Origin: Panax quinquefolius
Lineage: Eukaryota; Streptophyta; Magnoliopsida; Apiales; Araliaceae
Direction: 5' to 3'
NCBI GenBank assembly: GCA_020205615.1
Contig: JAINUW010000777.1
Coordinates: forward strand, 248,001-312,000
DNA length: 64,000 bases
Below are positions 43,959-56,045 of this stretch, piece by piece (position 1 is the stretch's first letter; each line of letters opens with the position of its first letter). The position numbers were made by a program, and so were the translations under genes. Under the pieces are notes generated by a model. The model was given only the letters and a program-made list of their open reading frames with translations. It was not told the origin of the DNA and made no database searches.

Positions 43959-45400
43959 AAATTTAAGCCCTCGAAATTAGGGTGCGATACTGGTATGTCG
44001 AAGAGGTAAGGATTCCTTGATTTCATTTTGATTCTAACTCCCAAGTCATTTCCTCAACATCGTGGTTCCTCCACAAAACTTTGACTTGAGGTATAACCTT
44101 GGAGCGTAGAATATGTTCCTTCTTATCCAAAATTTGAGCAGGGAACCTCTTCATACGCCAAATCTTCCGCTATTTCGCCCGGGTTCTAACTCAATAATAT
44201 GGTTCGGGTCTTTCACATATTTACGTAACATGGATATGTGAAAAACGTTATGAACACGAGACATATTTGGCGGTAAAAGCAAGTCTATAGGCCACGCAGT
44301 TCCTACTCGATCGAGGATTAAAATGGACCGATGAATCGAGGATTAAGTTTTCCTCTCTTTCCAAATCTTGTAACTCCTTTCCATGGAACAACTCTTAACA
44401 ACACATGATCTCCTATATCGAATTCCACGTCCTTTTCGATGAAGATCAAGATAACTCTTTTATCGATTTTGTGAGGTTTTTATACGTTGTCGGATCGTTT
44501 GAATCTTTTTTCGTAGTCATGCATACCAACTCCCGGTCCCAACAATGTTGCTTCACCCACCTCATCCCAAAGATAACCGAGAACGACACTTTCTTCCATA
44601 CAACGCTCGAATGGAGCCATGCCAATACTTGCTTGATAAGCTGTTGTTGTAGGAAAACTCCACCAATGGTAAGAACTTGTCCCAACTCCCTTGAAATCAA
44701 GGACACGAGTCTTAATAGATCTTCAAGAGTTTGAATAGTCCTCTCCGATTGTCCGTCAGATGCGAGGATGATATGCCGAAGCTAAATCATAAGTCTGTGC
44801 CCATAGCTTTTTGCAAACTAACCCAAAATCGTGAAGTGAATCTTGGGTCTCGGCCGGAAACTATGGATACCTAAGCATACCATGCAATCTTACAATCTCG
44901 TTTATGTACATACTGAGCAAGGCGTTCAAGTGTATAAGTTTCTCGTGTCGGTAAGAAATGAGCGGACTTGGTCAATCTATCAACAATGACCCAAATCGCA
45001 TCAATGCCTTGAGAAACCTTAGGAAGGCCAGAATGAAATCCATGGTAATGTGCTCCCACTTCCATTCGGAATTTCAAGTGGTTGCAATGGACCTTTTGGT
45101 ACTTGATGCTCGCTTTAACTCGTTGACAAGTTAGACACCTTGAGATAAAGTGTTATATCTCTCTCTTCATATTGCTCCACCAAAATGTATGATTAATATC
45201 ATGATACATTTTGGTACTCCGAGATGGATTGCAAATGGTGTGTTGTGCGCCTCCATCATGATATTATACTTTAAATCGTGGTCGTTAGGAACACAAAGTC
45301 GGAGTTGACTCAAGTATTCCTTCTTCATCGATTCTTGCTTCCTAAGATAGCACCTTCTTGCACTTTCTTCCTCATACACATCTCCAGTGCGTAGCTTGAG
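43959..45400 (-). pseudogene. Element D integrase, heavily broken
   Basis: Zinc region: HNTPFAIHLGVPK and CLTCQRVKA near 45120-45260. Core: [18 protein letters not shown] near 44950-45020 and GQSERTIQTLEDLLR (catalytic Glu) near 44720-44760. C-terminus: SRVHNVFHISMLRKYVKDPN near 44215-44270, a chromovirus-type stretch, then a degenerate tail. Only 44871-45077 and 45167-45379 are open; the rest needs many frame changes, often one or two bases at CAG/CTG-like places. No clean chromodomain can be read. Confidence 0.8.
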
Positions 45401-45539
45401 CGACTTTAACTTTATCGATTAAAGTCGGTTCTACTCAGTATATTCGCTATCATCACATGCGTCCACGAGTCTTTAACTCTATCTCCATCCTTTGCAAGTC
45501 ACACAAATGGGCCTTTGCGTTGACAATAACGCACTTTTC

Positions 45540-46060
45540 GTACTTGCATATGATCTTCTACTCAACGCGTCATACTACCACGCTCTTTTCGGGATGGTAT
45601 TGGATGGTATGATCATAATCTTTCAACAGTTCAAGCCAACGTCGTTGTCGCATGTTGAGTTCCTTTTGAGTGAAGAAATATTTGAGGCTTTTATGATCCG
45701 TAAAGATTTCCACTTTCTCCCCATGCAAGTAATGCCTCCAAATTTTAAGTGCAAAGACAACAGCTGCCAACTCCAGATCATGAGTAGGATAATTCCTCTC
45801 ATATTTTTTGAGTTGTCGCGAGGCATAGGCTATAACTTTTCCATGTTGCATGAGAACACATCCCAACCCTTTGCCCGAAGCATCACTGTAGATGACAAAT
45901 CCCTCCGAGCCAGATGGTATTGTCGTAGCAGTCTTTGAAATAAGTCTCCTCTTGAGTTCTTGAAAACTCTTCTCACATTCTTCGCTCCAACTGAACTTTG
46001 TATCTTTTCGAGTCGGTGAGTCGATGGAGTAGCGATTCGAGAAAATCCTTCCACGAATCT
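45540..46060 (-). pseudogene. Element D RNase H
   Basis: Starts in [15 protein letters not shown], shifts frame, then 45570-45866 is open: [36 protein letters not shown] (Glu), [13 protein letters not shown] (Asp), [15 protein letters not shown]. The first catalytic Asp (YSDAS) can be read just before this segment in another frame. Very similar in wording to the B RNase H. Confidence 0.83.
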
Positions 46061-46269
46061 CCGATAATAACCAATTTAAACCGAGAAAGCTACGACTTGA
46101 TCGGTCATCGATTTAGGTTGTTCCCGACTTTGAATAGCTTCAATCTTTCTTTGGGTCAACAGATATTCCATGACTTGATACCACGTGCCCAAGGAATGCT
46201 ACTTCTTCAAGCCGAACTCGCATTTCTTCAACTTGGCATAAAGCTTATATTCACGAAGCTTTTGGAGTG

Positions 46270-46928
46270 TCACCTCAAGTGTTGCTCATGATCTTCACGG
46301 CTTTTGGAATAAATAAGGATGTCATCAATAAAGGCGACCACAAAGTGATCTAAATATTCCTTGAATACTCGGTTCATCATATCCATGAAGGCGGCAGGAG
46401 CATTAGTCAATCCAAAGGACATAACTAGGAATTCATAATGCCCGTCATGGAGTTTCGAAAGCCATCTTTGGAATGTCGTGATTCTAATCTTCAATTGGTG
46501 ATATCCTAATCTAAGATCTATCTTTGAAAAGAATTTGGCTCCTTGCAATTGGTCAAACGGGTCATCAATACGTGGCAATGGATACCTATTTTGATGGTGA
46601 CATGATTCAACCCGATAATCAATACAAAGTCGCATACTCCCATCTTTCTTCTTCACGAATAGAACAGAGCACCCCAAGGAGAAGTACTAGGACGAATAAA
46701 GCCAATGTCTCAACAATTCACGTTGTTGGGTCTTTAACTCGATGTTCAATAGAGCCATTCGATATGGGGCTTTGGAAATAGGTTTTTGTCTGGGTTCAAG
46801 GTCGATACAAAATTCAATTTCACGCCCGGGGTAGCCAGAAGTTCTTCAGGGAATACGTCAGGAAATTTATTAACAATAGAAATATCGTTCAAAACTGACG
46901 TATTTTTGTTTAAATCCGTGACATGAGC
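46270..46928 (-). pseudogene. Element D reverse transcriptase
   Basis: The open segment 46270-46677 holds [57 protein letters not shown] and the catalytic [13 protein letters not shown] short deletion disturbs the block between CIDYR and RYPLPRIDD, and one frame error alters the sequence after GYHQLKIR. The N-terminal part (46680-46928) with FPDVFPEEL is in other frames. The thumb is only readable in pieces. Confidence 0.84.
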
Positions 46929-47555
46929 TTAGAAAGCTTGACATCCGTTTTTCAATAAACGAATAGCTTTATGGCTTGAGATGACCGTGATTGATTTTAA
47001 TGGTTTGGTCGTTTGAATTCGCATAATAGGTTGATTAGAAATATGAAAGCTAACAACCTTACGAAAACAATCAATTTTTGCATGATAAGTAGTTAACCAA
47101 TCAATCCCTAGAATCACGTCAAATGCAAGTATTTTTAATGAAATAAGATTGACAGTTAATGTGAGGGTATCGATTTGAACCAAACAAGACTTATAAACAG
47201 TGGATGTAATGAAGGTTTCTCCCAACGGAGTTTCCATAGATAAGTCAAAGTCTAATTTCTCCAGAGTCAAATTTAATCGATGAGCGTAAGTAGGAGAAAT
47301 AAAAGAATGGGTAGAACCGGTATCAAATAAAGTATAGACTTCATTAGAGTTTATGATAAGCTTACCTGTGATGACCTCATTCGGGTTCCTTGCTCTCTGG
47401 GAGGTCACAACAAACGCTCTCCCTTGCACTACCAATTTTGACTTTTCTGGGACGGCCTTTGGTGCCTCCATCCTAGTTGAATTTGTCTTCGGTAAACGAC
47501 AAAATCGAGCCAAGTGACCTTCTCTTCCACAATTATAACATGCTTTGGACGGCAT
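46929..47555 (-). CDS. Element D second zinc knuckle and protease, open segment
   Basis: Open for 208 codons on the minus strand. CYNCGREGHLARFC (perfect CX2CX4HX4C) lies near residue 6, the protease active site YTLFDTGSTHSFIS near residue 76 (D-T-G at 47316-47324), and the conserved protease end AFDVILGIDWLTTYHAKIDC near residue 147. It ends with a stop in the protease-RT spacer. This is the best-preserved part of D; all key residues are present. It probably begins in frame with the first knuckle region upstream, separated by a stop. Confidence 0.87.
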   Translation of the reverse strand: MPSKACYNCGREGHLARFCRLPKTNSTRMEAPKAVPEKSKLVVQGRAFVVTSQRARNPNEVITGKLIINSNEVYTLFDTGSTHSFISPTYAHRLNLTLEKLDFDLSMETPLGETFITSTVYKSCLVQIDTLTLTVNLISLKILAFDVILGIDWLTTYHAKIDCFRKVVSFHISNQPIMRIQTTKPLKSITVISSHKAIRLLKNGCQAF

Positions 47556-48578
47556 GGCGCAGTTTGGACTGATGTGTCCCTCTCCTCCGCATTTGAAGCA
47601 TATGATAAGTTATCTTTCTCCTTCCTTAACAACGAGTGCTGGTGCTGACGTCTTTCCATCATTGTTGAATCTCCGTTTCTTGAAATGTCCATTCTTATTA
47701 TTTTGGCCCTGATTACCACCGAAGTGGTTACCATATCTGGCCTGTTGATTCCCTCCACGCTTGTTGTCACCGCTTCGATGACTACTCTCGCTGGTATTAT
47801 AATTTTGCATACCGCTCTCTTTTAGTTGTGTTGACTCGTTATCGCTCCACTAAGCGAGCCCTATTTACAACATCCGAATACAAACACAGTTTATGAGAAA
47901 TAAGATGTTGATGTATCTCCGACTTCAAACCTCTTAAAAACATTCGCGCCATTCTTTCTTCATTATCCACCAAGTGGGACGCAAATCGTGATAACTCCGC
48001 AAATTTTGCCTCATATTGCGATACGGTCATATTGTTTTGTTCTAACTTGATAAACTCCACCTCCTTCGTGTGGCGAATACTTTCAGGAAAGTATTTGTCG
48101 TTTAATGACTCTGGAACTTCTCCCAAGATATCTTGAAGATGTTGAGGTTGAGTACGACATTCGATTCCCACGATGAATCGCCTCTCGCAAGAACATAAAA
48201 GCGGCAAAGGAACTTTTGCTCTTGAGCATCCCAAGACATCATATATCTTGGTAATCTGCTTTATCCATGCTTCCGCGAAGTGGTTTTGGCTCTCCTTAAA
48301 CTCCGGTGGTCCCGGCTCCTTGAATTGTTTAGCGGTGGACCGCCCAAGAGTTTTTCGTGTTTCCACCTCACGTTTTGGGTGAGTCGCTCTACTTTCATTG
48401 TTTCATAAATTGCATAAAGCCTCCGAACATTTGATCATTCATCATTTGGTCAAGTGTTGTTGTTGCATGAGGATTATCGCCTTCGATGCACATTATCCTC
48501 GATTATTGATATGTGGCGAATCAGCGATCACATGTGCTCCATTCTATTCTCAACATTCTCGGATGTCATTTTCGACAT
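47556..48578 (-). pseudogene. Element D gag
   Basis: ATG at 48578 (MSKMTSENVENRME) is the likely start, followed quickly by a TGA and frame changes. The core is open at 47839-48366: PPEFKESQNHFAEAWIKQI and EVEFIKLEQNNMTVSQYEAK, ELSRFASHLVDNEERMARMF. Then a glycine/asparagine-rich basic spacer (47610-47810) and the first zinc knuckle CFKCGGEGHISPNC. At least three breaks. The wording is typical of chromovirus gag. Confidence 0.83.
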
Positions 48579-48740
48579 CTTGCCACAAAACAAAAGGTTA
48601 ATTGACATGTAACAAATTATCCTATATTTCGACCGATCAATAAAATAGCACATAAACTTAGGTAGGTCATACTAGCGAAGGTATTCCCCTGTCTCTCCCT
48701 CCTAGTACTATTCTCACATCTTAGCAGGATCATATCCCTA

Positions 48741-48754
48741 AGATCTCGATACCA
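48741..48754 (-). other. Primer binding site of element D, diverged tRNA-iMet type
   Basis: Minus strand TGGTATCGAGATCT; B has TGGTATCAGAGCT. The changes sit at CAGAG/CGAGA, the same kind of CAG-centred difference seen elsewhere in D. Confidence 0.7.
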
Positions 48755-49859
48755 ACCGTGACGCCCCCAAAATTAGGTATACATCACCCATCTTGGGTAG
48801 TCGATACATGGTATGTAATTTAAATACAACTTACTAATATAAGCGTGTGTACAATACGACATAAAGCGTGAGTTTGAATACAAATATTATCTACTAGATA
48901 TTATACAAACTCAAAAGGAGTCCTCATTACAATTATTATCACACTATTTCACGAATAGTGAGGACTACTAATGCTATCCTCCGGACCATTACTCCGTTCC
49001 CGACTCATCCCGGCTATGTTCTCATTTCCTAAAGAGAACGGTAAATGAAAGAAAAGGTGAGCTCAACTAGCCCAAAGAAGAAATATTATGACTAAGATAA
49101 TGCGAATAAATTATCATTAGCCTAGAAACAAATGTTGAATCGATAAAATATAATAAACATCAAGTTTAAGCTGCAATGGTGAACAAGCAATCCATTAAAA
49201 GAGTCAAGTAAAAATAAAATCTACTATCTTTTATGATTTAAAAGGTTTTTCATCACTTTGTTATAGTTGAGACTCAAACTTTAATAAATAATCCACATCA
49301 TCGAATCACCCACACACTACTACCAAGGATATTCTTTAGTATCACGACCACAATTATTCATGCACTACTGGGCCAAGAATAGTTGTGTATTCATTAATGG
49401 TCATGATCATGCCAACAATCGTCCATCAATGCACTACTACTAATCGAGGATTTTTACCACATCATTTGTACATTATGGTCATGATTACACCGAATAGTCT
49501 CTCGGTCATAATCATACCAAGTCCATCTATGCACTACAGCCAGCGTATTTGAGATGACTTTAAAAAAATATAAACATGAGGATGATGACAATGATATAAG
49601 AATTCAATAAAACAAGTTAAAGAATTATTTTATCCAGGAATTATTAACGTCCAAATTGTCAACATGATAATGTTTTGTCGAGTAAAATTCAAGAAAGATC
49701 AGAAGAATATTTCCATGACAAGATACTGGATGAAACGCAAATATCAAGGATATTCTACTAATTTCATGGAGTATAGAAGTCAAAGTTTTAACCAACTTGG
49801 TATAATAAAGAATGGAATAACAAAAGAAATCACCATGCATGCGGATTGCAGATGTATAA

Positions 49860-50235
49860 AAGTTATTCCAATGAATAATAATAACGGAACTGTGTGGGTG
49901 AAATTCACACGCAAGCAGGATGTTCCAATGAGAATAATAAAGATGGAACCGGATCCGGTGTAAAACACACATATAGGATATTCCAACAGAATGATAAAGA
50001 GCGGAACCAGTCGGTGTAAAAACACATGATGAGGATGTTCCAACAGAATAATAAAGGCGGAACAAGGTCAGGTGTAAAACACACGCATGACAGGATGTTC
50101 CAGCAGAATAATAATAAAAAAGCGGAACCCGGTCAGTAAAAAACACATGCACAGGATGTTCCAATGAATAATAGAAGAATGTCACCAAGTATAGGGTAAA
50201 CCACATTATACGAGTTATTCCAATGAGAATAATAA
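49860..50235 (-). repeat. Tandem ~57-bp units in D 5' LTR
   Basis: About six to seven units with GGATGTTCCAA..GAATAATAA and GGTGTAAAACACA, one more than in the 3' LTR. The ORF at 49625-50305 is a translation of the repeat. Confidence 0.85.
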
Positions 50236-50436
50236 TAAGCAATGGAATAACAACAGTTCTCTTCATGAATAAGAAATAATAACACCCCTTACGAAAGTAC
50301 AACAAATAATATTCCCTACCTTAGAAGAACTGAATATTGGCAAAGTGAAGTAGCAGAATACTTTTTTTTCTTTCTCTCTCTATAGTTTTCTCTCTAGAGT
50401 TTGAAGAAATTGTAAGAAAATAATGAAGGAATGAGC

Positions 50437-50449
50437 TTTATTTATAGGA
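50437..50449 (-). promoter_or_regulatory. TATA box of D 5' LTR
   Basis: Minus strand TTCCTATAAATAA. As the 5' LTR of D, this would drive element transcription leftwards. Confidence 0.5.
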
Positions 50450-51176
50450 AAATAGAATGCATAGTAATTAATCCATGAGCAGTGGCCTAGATTGATTTAC
50501 TTTAATCTGACGGTCCATATTTAAAGCAAAATCTTTTAAATAAAATATAATATATTCTATTTATATAAAAACATTTTACAATGCAAACACTATGCAACAC
50601 TATACAAAAACACTATGCAACACTATGCATAATAAAATATATTATATTTTATTTATAGAATAACTTTAATAAAGTATTTTGTTTTATATAAAAGATGTTT
50701 CTATTTTATTACGTTAATAATACTGAATAAAACAAAATGTCATTATCGCTATAATAATTCATATTATTAATCGACAATAATGGAATCAAACCGAGTGACT
50801 TCTCACATAAGCATCGATAATCAATACCGGTGTATTTACTATGCAACCACACATTATTCTTTGTACTTTTACTACCGAGTAGTTCAATAGTATCAGCCCA
50901 AAACTTCCGCCGTTATTTCAATAAAATATTTTTGTCGTTTTCTCAATAAACAATAATTACATTAATAGGGTCCACCAATGATTGAGTAGTTTATGCGAAT
51001 ATTCCTCGCTAAACCGAATATTCCCCGATTTAATCAAATAATATAACCACTTGCATACTTTGCAAAATTTATAAATATTACCCACAACTATAACATTATA
51101 TCAAATTTATTCCATAATATTCAAAAATAATATTTATAGAAAATTCATCTTTATTTATAAAAGCTCGGTTCTTACA

Positions 51177-51181
51177 TATGT
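51177..51181. repeat. Target-site duplication (TATGT), right copy, element D
   Basis: Matches 41574-41578. Confidence 0.93.
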
Positions 51182-54112
51182 GGTGATAGATATTTGAACT
51201 GGCTTGAAGCTAACCCATTTTGGCACTATCGGGACCGCCAAGCAATTGCTGCCTCTCTCAGTGATAGCAAAATGGGCAAGACTCTACGCTAGTGTCCGGT
51301 TTGAGACAGTTAAGTTCTGCTATAGGAAATGAATTGGAACATTAGTGTAATGTGTGACATATATAGAATCATATAATAAGAATATATTCTAATGATATGG
51401 AGTATCAAGTAGTGCAATAAAATCATAAGTGATTGTTAAACAGAAATAATTGAACATCTGTGTATTCTAGAAATTGGGATAGAAGTTATGTGTGCACACT
51501 GAATAGATAATATTAAATAATGTTATGATATGGCTAGGTGAGTAGTAGAGATAATTATGGAACTACCCGGTCATTAATACTTAACTGTATTATTTTAATT
51601 ACGTGTATTTAATTAATGTACATGGATTTTATGATATGAGTACCAAAATTAAACCTTAAGTTCCTAATATGGTAATAATTGTACATTTATATTACATTAT
51701 GAGAATTATAGTGTCCAAACCAAGCCTTAATCAAGCTTGTTACAGAGATTGGATTCTTGTCCCAAAATGAGCGTCACTATAGTACATGAACAGTATAGCC
51801 TACATTTGATTTACGTAACTTCTATTTAGGCTAAACATAGAAAATGATTTCAAGGCCAATGGCCTAATGGTGGGTTTTTCAACCACCCTTGATTAACCAA
51901 TGAGTTCTTCCTTTGCACCATGAGCTCCAACATTGTGTAATGCAAATGTCCAGTTCATAGTTCCTTTATAAATACAAGCTTCAAATTTAGTTTTTGTTGT
52001 TTGTTAGGTCTATATTGAAAGTTCTAAGTTGCTGAGAAAGTTTGGGAGCATACTTAGTGTATAAGGAAGCCAATCCAAGCTTAAAGAGGTATAAACTTTA
52101 CTATGTTCTTGAAATGGGTCTAGTTAATTCTTGAAAATTACTTGAAATTCTTTGTTAATCAAAGTGAATTAACATGCCATAATATGTTTCTAAAGTATGT
52201 TTACATGTTTAAACTCTTAAATGGTAGGTTGTAGCATGTTTGAAACTAAAAGAAACCAAGGTGGCTAAGGCTCTCTGAGCATCAGAGCAGTCATTACCTC
52301 TCTAGTGAGCATATGCAGTGCACCCTCTTTGTATTAGGGTGCGGCATGACTTCAGCTGCACCTTAGATTCAGTTGATGGTTTCTGTTGTGTATAGTGTAG
52401 CTGATATGGTATTAAGACTCATGTAAACTTGAAGAATAGGATTAAACATGTGTTGTAGGGTTTCCTTATGAGTTATGATGTGACTAACATAATTCTAGTA
52501 GGAAATGTAAAGTTTAGAAAACAAACTTTGAAAGTAATATATGTCTTACAGGTTCTGAACTTATGAGACCATATACGTGACTGATGTGGAACCTAAGTGA
52601 GCATGATATATGATGTATAATGTCTTTATCATGATTTAAACTTGTTAGCTTTGTGCTAGAGAATGTTTTAAAGGAAACATTTATTATATTAAAGTAATAT
52701 ACATGAGTACTACATGATGTAGGTTCAGGTGTTTAAAGATGTTAAACGTAACTTAATAGCACATGATATGAGTTCTAAAGTTGTCTTGTATGTGTATATT
52801 ACATCATTCGTGCTAAAATAATTTCAAAGACAACCTTGGACATGTTTTCAAACATGAGCTGCATATTATGTGAGTACTTAGATACTAAGGTAGTAAGATG
52901 TCATGTTATAGCTATATTACTCCTAAACATGATTCATGTGCATTAGGCATGATGATTACATGATTTTTATGTTTTAATGACAAATAACTTGTAAGTTAAA
53001 TTTGAAGTAATAAATTCAAGTATGGTTATGTGTTATATTTAAAACTCTAGCATTTATGTATGTTAAACATAGGTGTGTAATTAGTGTGTTAGAGTTGGAC
53101 TGAAGTCAAGAGAGCAGAAGCTCAAACTTTATGCGGCGGGGGATAAGCTTGTTGCTGTAGTCCCTAAGTTTAAACGGTAGCAATTGCGCCATCCTCCGCA
53201 TGATCATGAATAAATTCCGTTTTTGATTTTGACATTAAAGGCATGCTTAGGTGATTTCTTTACCTTGTAATATATGATCAATATGCCATATAATGTGTTG
53301 AGAAGCATGCTATGTGATTATGTGATTCTTTTAAGTGTAGACTCGTCTTAGTTTACACATACTAATTGAAATGATCGACTTGATAATGTAAGGTCGTTTA
53401 TACCCGAGTTAGTTAAAGCTAGTATTATATTGTAGCTGAACAAATTGGCATGTTTTCCTCAACTTACTCCAATTATTATTGAGCAAGTTTCCTAACTTAC
53501 ACAAACTTTGGATTTTGTGCAAGTTCTTGAATTTCATACGATTCGTATATTGAATACAAGTTTCCCTAAACTTACTCAAATTTATATTGAGCAAGTATCC
53601 GAACACTATTTTATTGTGTTGCAATGTTTCCTAGCTTACACAACTTTGTTTGTTGTGAAATTTTCTTATCCATCTCATATTATATTGAGAAAGTTATTGT
53701 TGAATTGAAAGTTATTCATTTAAGCTTGAATATTATTTCCAAGCATGCTATTAAGTGGTTTAATTACTTTACAGTTATTCCACATCGATATTATTGATAT
53801 TCGCACTTGGTGCACTTGAGTTCGTACAGTCTTGGACTTGTACATCATTTAAAGTTCAATAATTTTTGAACTATGTTAGATAGAGTTTGAACCTTTGTTC
53901 GGTCAGACAAACATATGAAGTTTTATAAAAGTTATCCAAACCTATGGAGGGTAAGGATTCTTAGACTGAGGGAGTACCAGGTATCTAATATAAGATACAT
54001 AGAGTAGATTTAAATATTATGCATATACATAGAGAACGTGAGGCTGATACCCTCAAGTACTTATTCTGTAGCCAGTAACCAAAGGGTCAATTAGCTATTG
54101 ATTCCATTGGAG
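51182..54112 (+). repeat. 3' LTR of element B, second part, truncated
   Basis: Continues 41273-41578 and matches 25919-27868 plus 30662-31670. It stops near 54112-54116 (GGAGTGTT), where the A/C-type LTR starts; the last 0.5 kb, including the CGTCACA end, is absent from the window. Confidence 0.87.
51964..51974 (+). promoter_or_regulatory. TATA box in B 3' LTR
   Basis: TTTATAAATAC at the same place as 26689 in the 5' LTR. It could drive read-through into element C. Confidence 0.5.
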
Positions 54113-54177
54113 TGTTCTAGACACTCAAAATTTTCTGAACGCCTGTTACTAACATTGCAGGAGGGCAGATTCGTCTT

Positions 54178-54578
54178 TCGAGATAACCTTGGAGGACAGC
54201 TTACCTCCATTCTGGATACTATCGGAAATCAATCCCAAAACCCGGGACATACACCGGGAACATCATTTCTAACCCCAGAACACACACTAGAAGGATCATT
54301 TCCAACCTCGGAGATAATCCCGAGTTTCGTCCTTGGCAATAACCCCAAGGAGTGCTGTTGCAATTCTGGAGATAACTTTGGAAATGCTTGTTTCAAATAC
54401 ATGCTATCAGCTTCAAGCTCAGACCTCCTGTCGAGGAACTCATACCTCAGACCCGGAGCTAACACCGGGCAGACATGTACTCTCACAAGATGACATTGCG
54501 ACATACAAACAAGTAGTCCAATCTCAGATGTAACCCTGAGCAACGTCTGCTTTCAACTCAAACCGGCGATAACCCCAG
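54178..54578 (+). repeat. GATA-type motif repeated in U3 of element C
   Basis: Copies of GGAGATAACCCCGG: about 54178, 54309, 54335, 54367, 54454 and 54563, spaced 25-130 bases. The same motif set is in the A U3. Confidence 0.6.
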
Positions 54579-54993
54579 CGAAGAGTCAAACGTCCTCTTG
54601 CCCTTTCAACACTTGCGCGTCGTCTCAACACTTTATACATATATACATCCAACGATGTCCCACAAGAACGAGAAGTTACAATCCTGAGTGATTATTACGC
54701 GTGGCAGTACCTTGGATAGAATTTGAAGCTTGAAGACCATGGGCATGGACCTCTCTTCCTGACTTCATACAACCTCTAATCCATGTCATAGCGTAAATCT
54801 CGACACAAGCGGTCCGAAGAAGGTCACATATACCTCGTTCGGATGCTCTGATTGAAGTTCTGCAAGTTTGAGCGGACATTACAGTGCACGAGTGCACATA
54901 CTTCGAGACGACGGGACCCACAAAGCCAGGGGACACCTCAACCGGTAGCGCAGTGTAGCTCATGTCGCTTGCAGCGTAACTCATGACCATCGA

Positions 54994-55006
54994 TCTATAA
55001 ATATAG
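54994..55006 (+). promoter_or_regulatory. TATA box of C 5' LTR
   Basis: TCTATAAATATAG, followed by a GAGGGAGAGAAGGAGAGAG leader about 30 bases later. Position and context match the A LTR box. Confidence 0.65.
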
Positions 55007-55369
55007 ACCTTGGGGTCAGCCATTTGAGGGAGAGAAGGAGAGAGAAAAGCAACGAAGCCCTGTCCAATTTACTCTGTACACACCCATATTGGGTGTTTCC
55101 TCATCTCTAAACATCTGTTAGCTCACATATAGCTATCTTTTTATCCGACGGGAGCTGAGTGTTTATCCATATAGAATCATAGAAGTCTACATTGGTAGCC
55201 CACTGTAAGCCTTCTCACATTCTATAAATCCTTCTTCTCATATTAGCACACATTTTTATACACATTGAGAGTCGTGTTGTGTGCATTTTCCCGGACTTTA
55301 GTCCGTGGTTTTCATTTCTGTGTGTATATATATACTTATATATATATATATTTTATTTATGGACTAACA

Positions 55370-55420
55370 TTATCGAGTTATGTCTCGATTGAGCCTAGAC
55401 TTATGTCTGGAGCGTTTACT

Positions 55421-55472
<52 letters not shown>

Positions 55473-55848
55473 GTTGTCAGACATATCTGATGAGCTTGGA
55501 TTTTACATCTGGAGCATTTACCTACTTATATATATATATATAATTTTTGTCAGACATAACCGATGAGCCTAGATTTATATCCGGTGCGTTTACTGCTTAT
55601 ATATATATATATATGTACATATATATAAATATTTACATTTCTGTCAGGCTTGGAGTTTACTTCGTGGCCTTTTACAGCTTTATTTACATTTCATCTTGCC
55701 TGGAGTTTACTTTATGGCAGTTTATATCTTTTACAGCTTTATTTACATTTCGTCCTGCCTGGAGTTTACTTCGTGGCAGTTGATCGCTTTTATAGCTTTA
55801 TTTACATTTCATCCCACCTGGAGTTTACTTCATGGTGGGATATCATAT

Positions 55849-55919
<71 letters not shown>

Positions 55920-56045
55920 GCTTTTTATATTTACATTTTGATCCCCCATGGAGTTGCTTCGTGGTGGTTGATCAAGTCTGTATATATATATTTACACCTT
56001 TTATATATATATCTACTTACTGCTTTCCATACAAACTGCAGTATC
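55370..56045 (+). repeat. Compound tandem array with (TA)n tracts in C LTR
   Basis: Units of about 60 bases with GAGCCTAGACTTATGTCTGG and GCGTTTACT, each followed by a (TA)n tract (first at 55425-55470), pass into units with CCTGGAGTTTACTTCGTGG and CTTTATTTACATTTC (55640-55840), then a long (AT)n at 55851-55917. Absent from the A 5' LTR, where only a short TATATATA remains. Confidence 0.85.

Larger units (their letters stand above)
41579..51176 (-). mobile_element. Element D: chromovirus-type Ty3/gypsy retrotransposon, complete in structure
   Basis: LTRs at 41579-43943 and 48757-51176 (about 2.4 kb) flank minus-strand gag, protease, RT, RNase H and integrase. The PPT lies beside the left LTR, a tRNA-Met-like PBS beside the right, and the duplication TATGT flanks it. 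LTR termini in sense direction are TGTAA(C/G) and GGGGGCGTCACA, like B, but the sequence is a different family; solo LTR E belongs to it. Coding regions have many small indels and stops. Confidence 0.92.
48757..51176 (-). repeat. 5' LTR of element D
   Basis: Matches 41579-43943. The plus strand begins CGTGACGCC (the first T changed) and ends GGTTCTTACA. Differs from its partner mostly at CAG/CTG sites and in the number of tandem units. Confidence 0.9.
25604..54112 (+). mobile_element. Element B: Tekay/Del-like Ty3/gypsy chromovirus, host of E, F, D and C insertions
   Basis: Two LTRs start TGTAACGT(C/T)C (25604, 41273); the first ends GGGGGCGTCACA at 32181 followed by a tRNA-Met PBS. Net LTR length without insertions is about 3.75 kb. 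Gag, protease, RT, RNase H, integrase and a chromodomain-like C-terminus follow in gypsy order. Insertions are solo LTR E in the 5' LTR, solo LTR F in integrase and element D in the 3' LTR. The last part of the 3' LTR (about 0.5 kb) is missing at 54113 where element C starts. All ORFs are broken. The Tekay assignment rests on the C-terminal motif and long LTRs. Confidence 0.87.

Noticed and set aside
54229..54543. Minus-strand ORF of 104 codons in the C LTR, and the plus-strand ORFs over it
   Set aside because: No recognisable domain, within U3, and formed by the repeated GATA-type motif.
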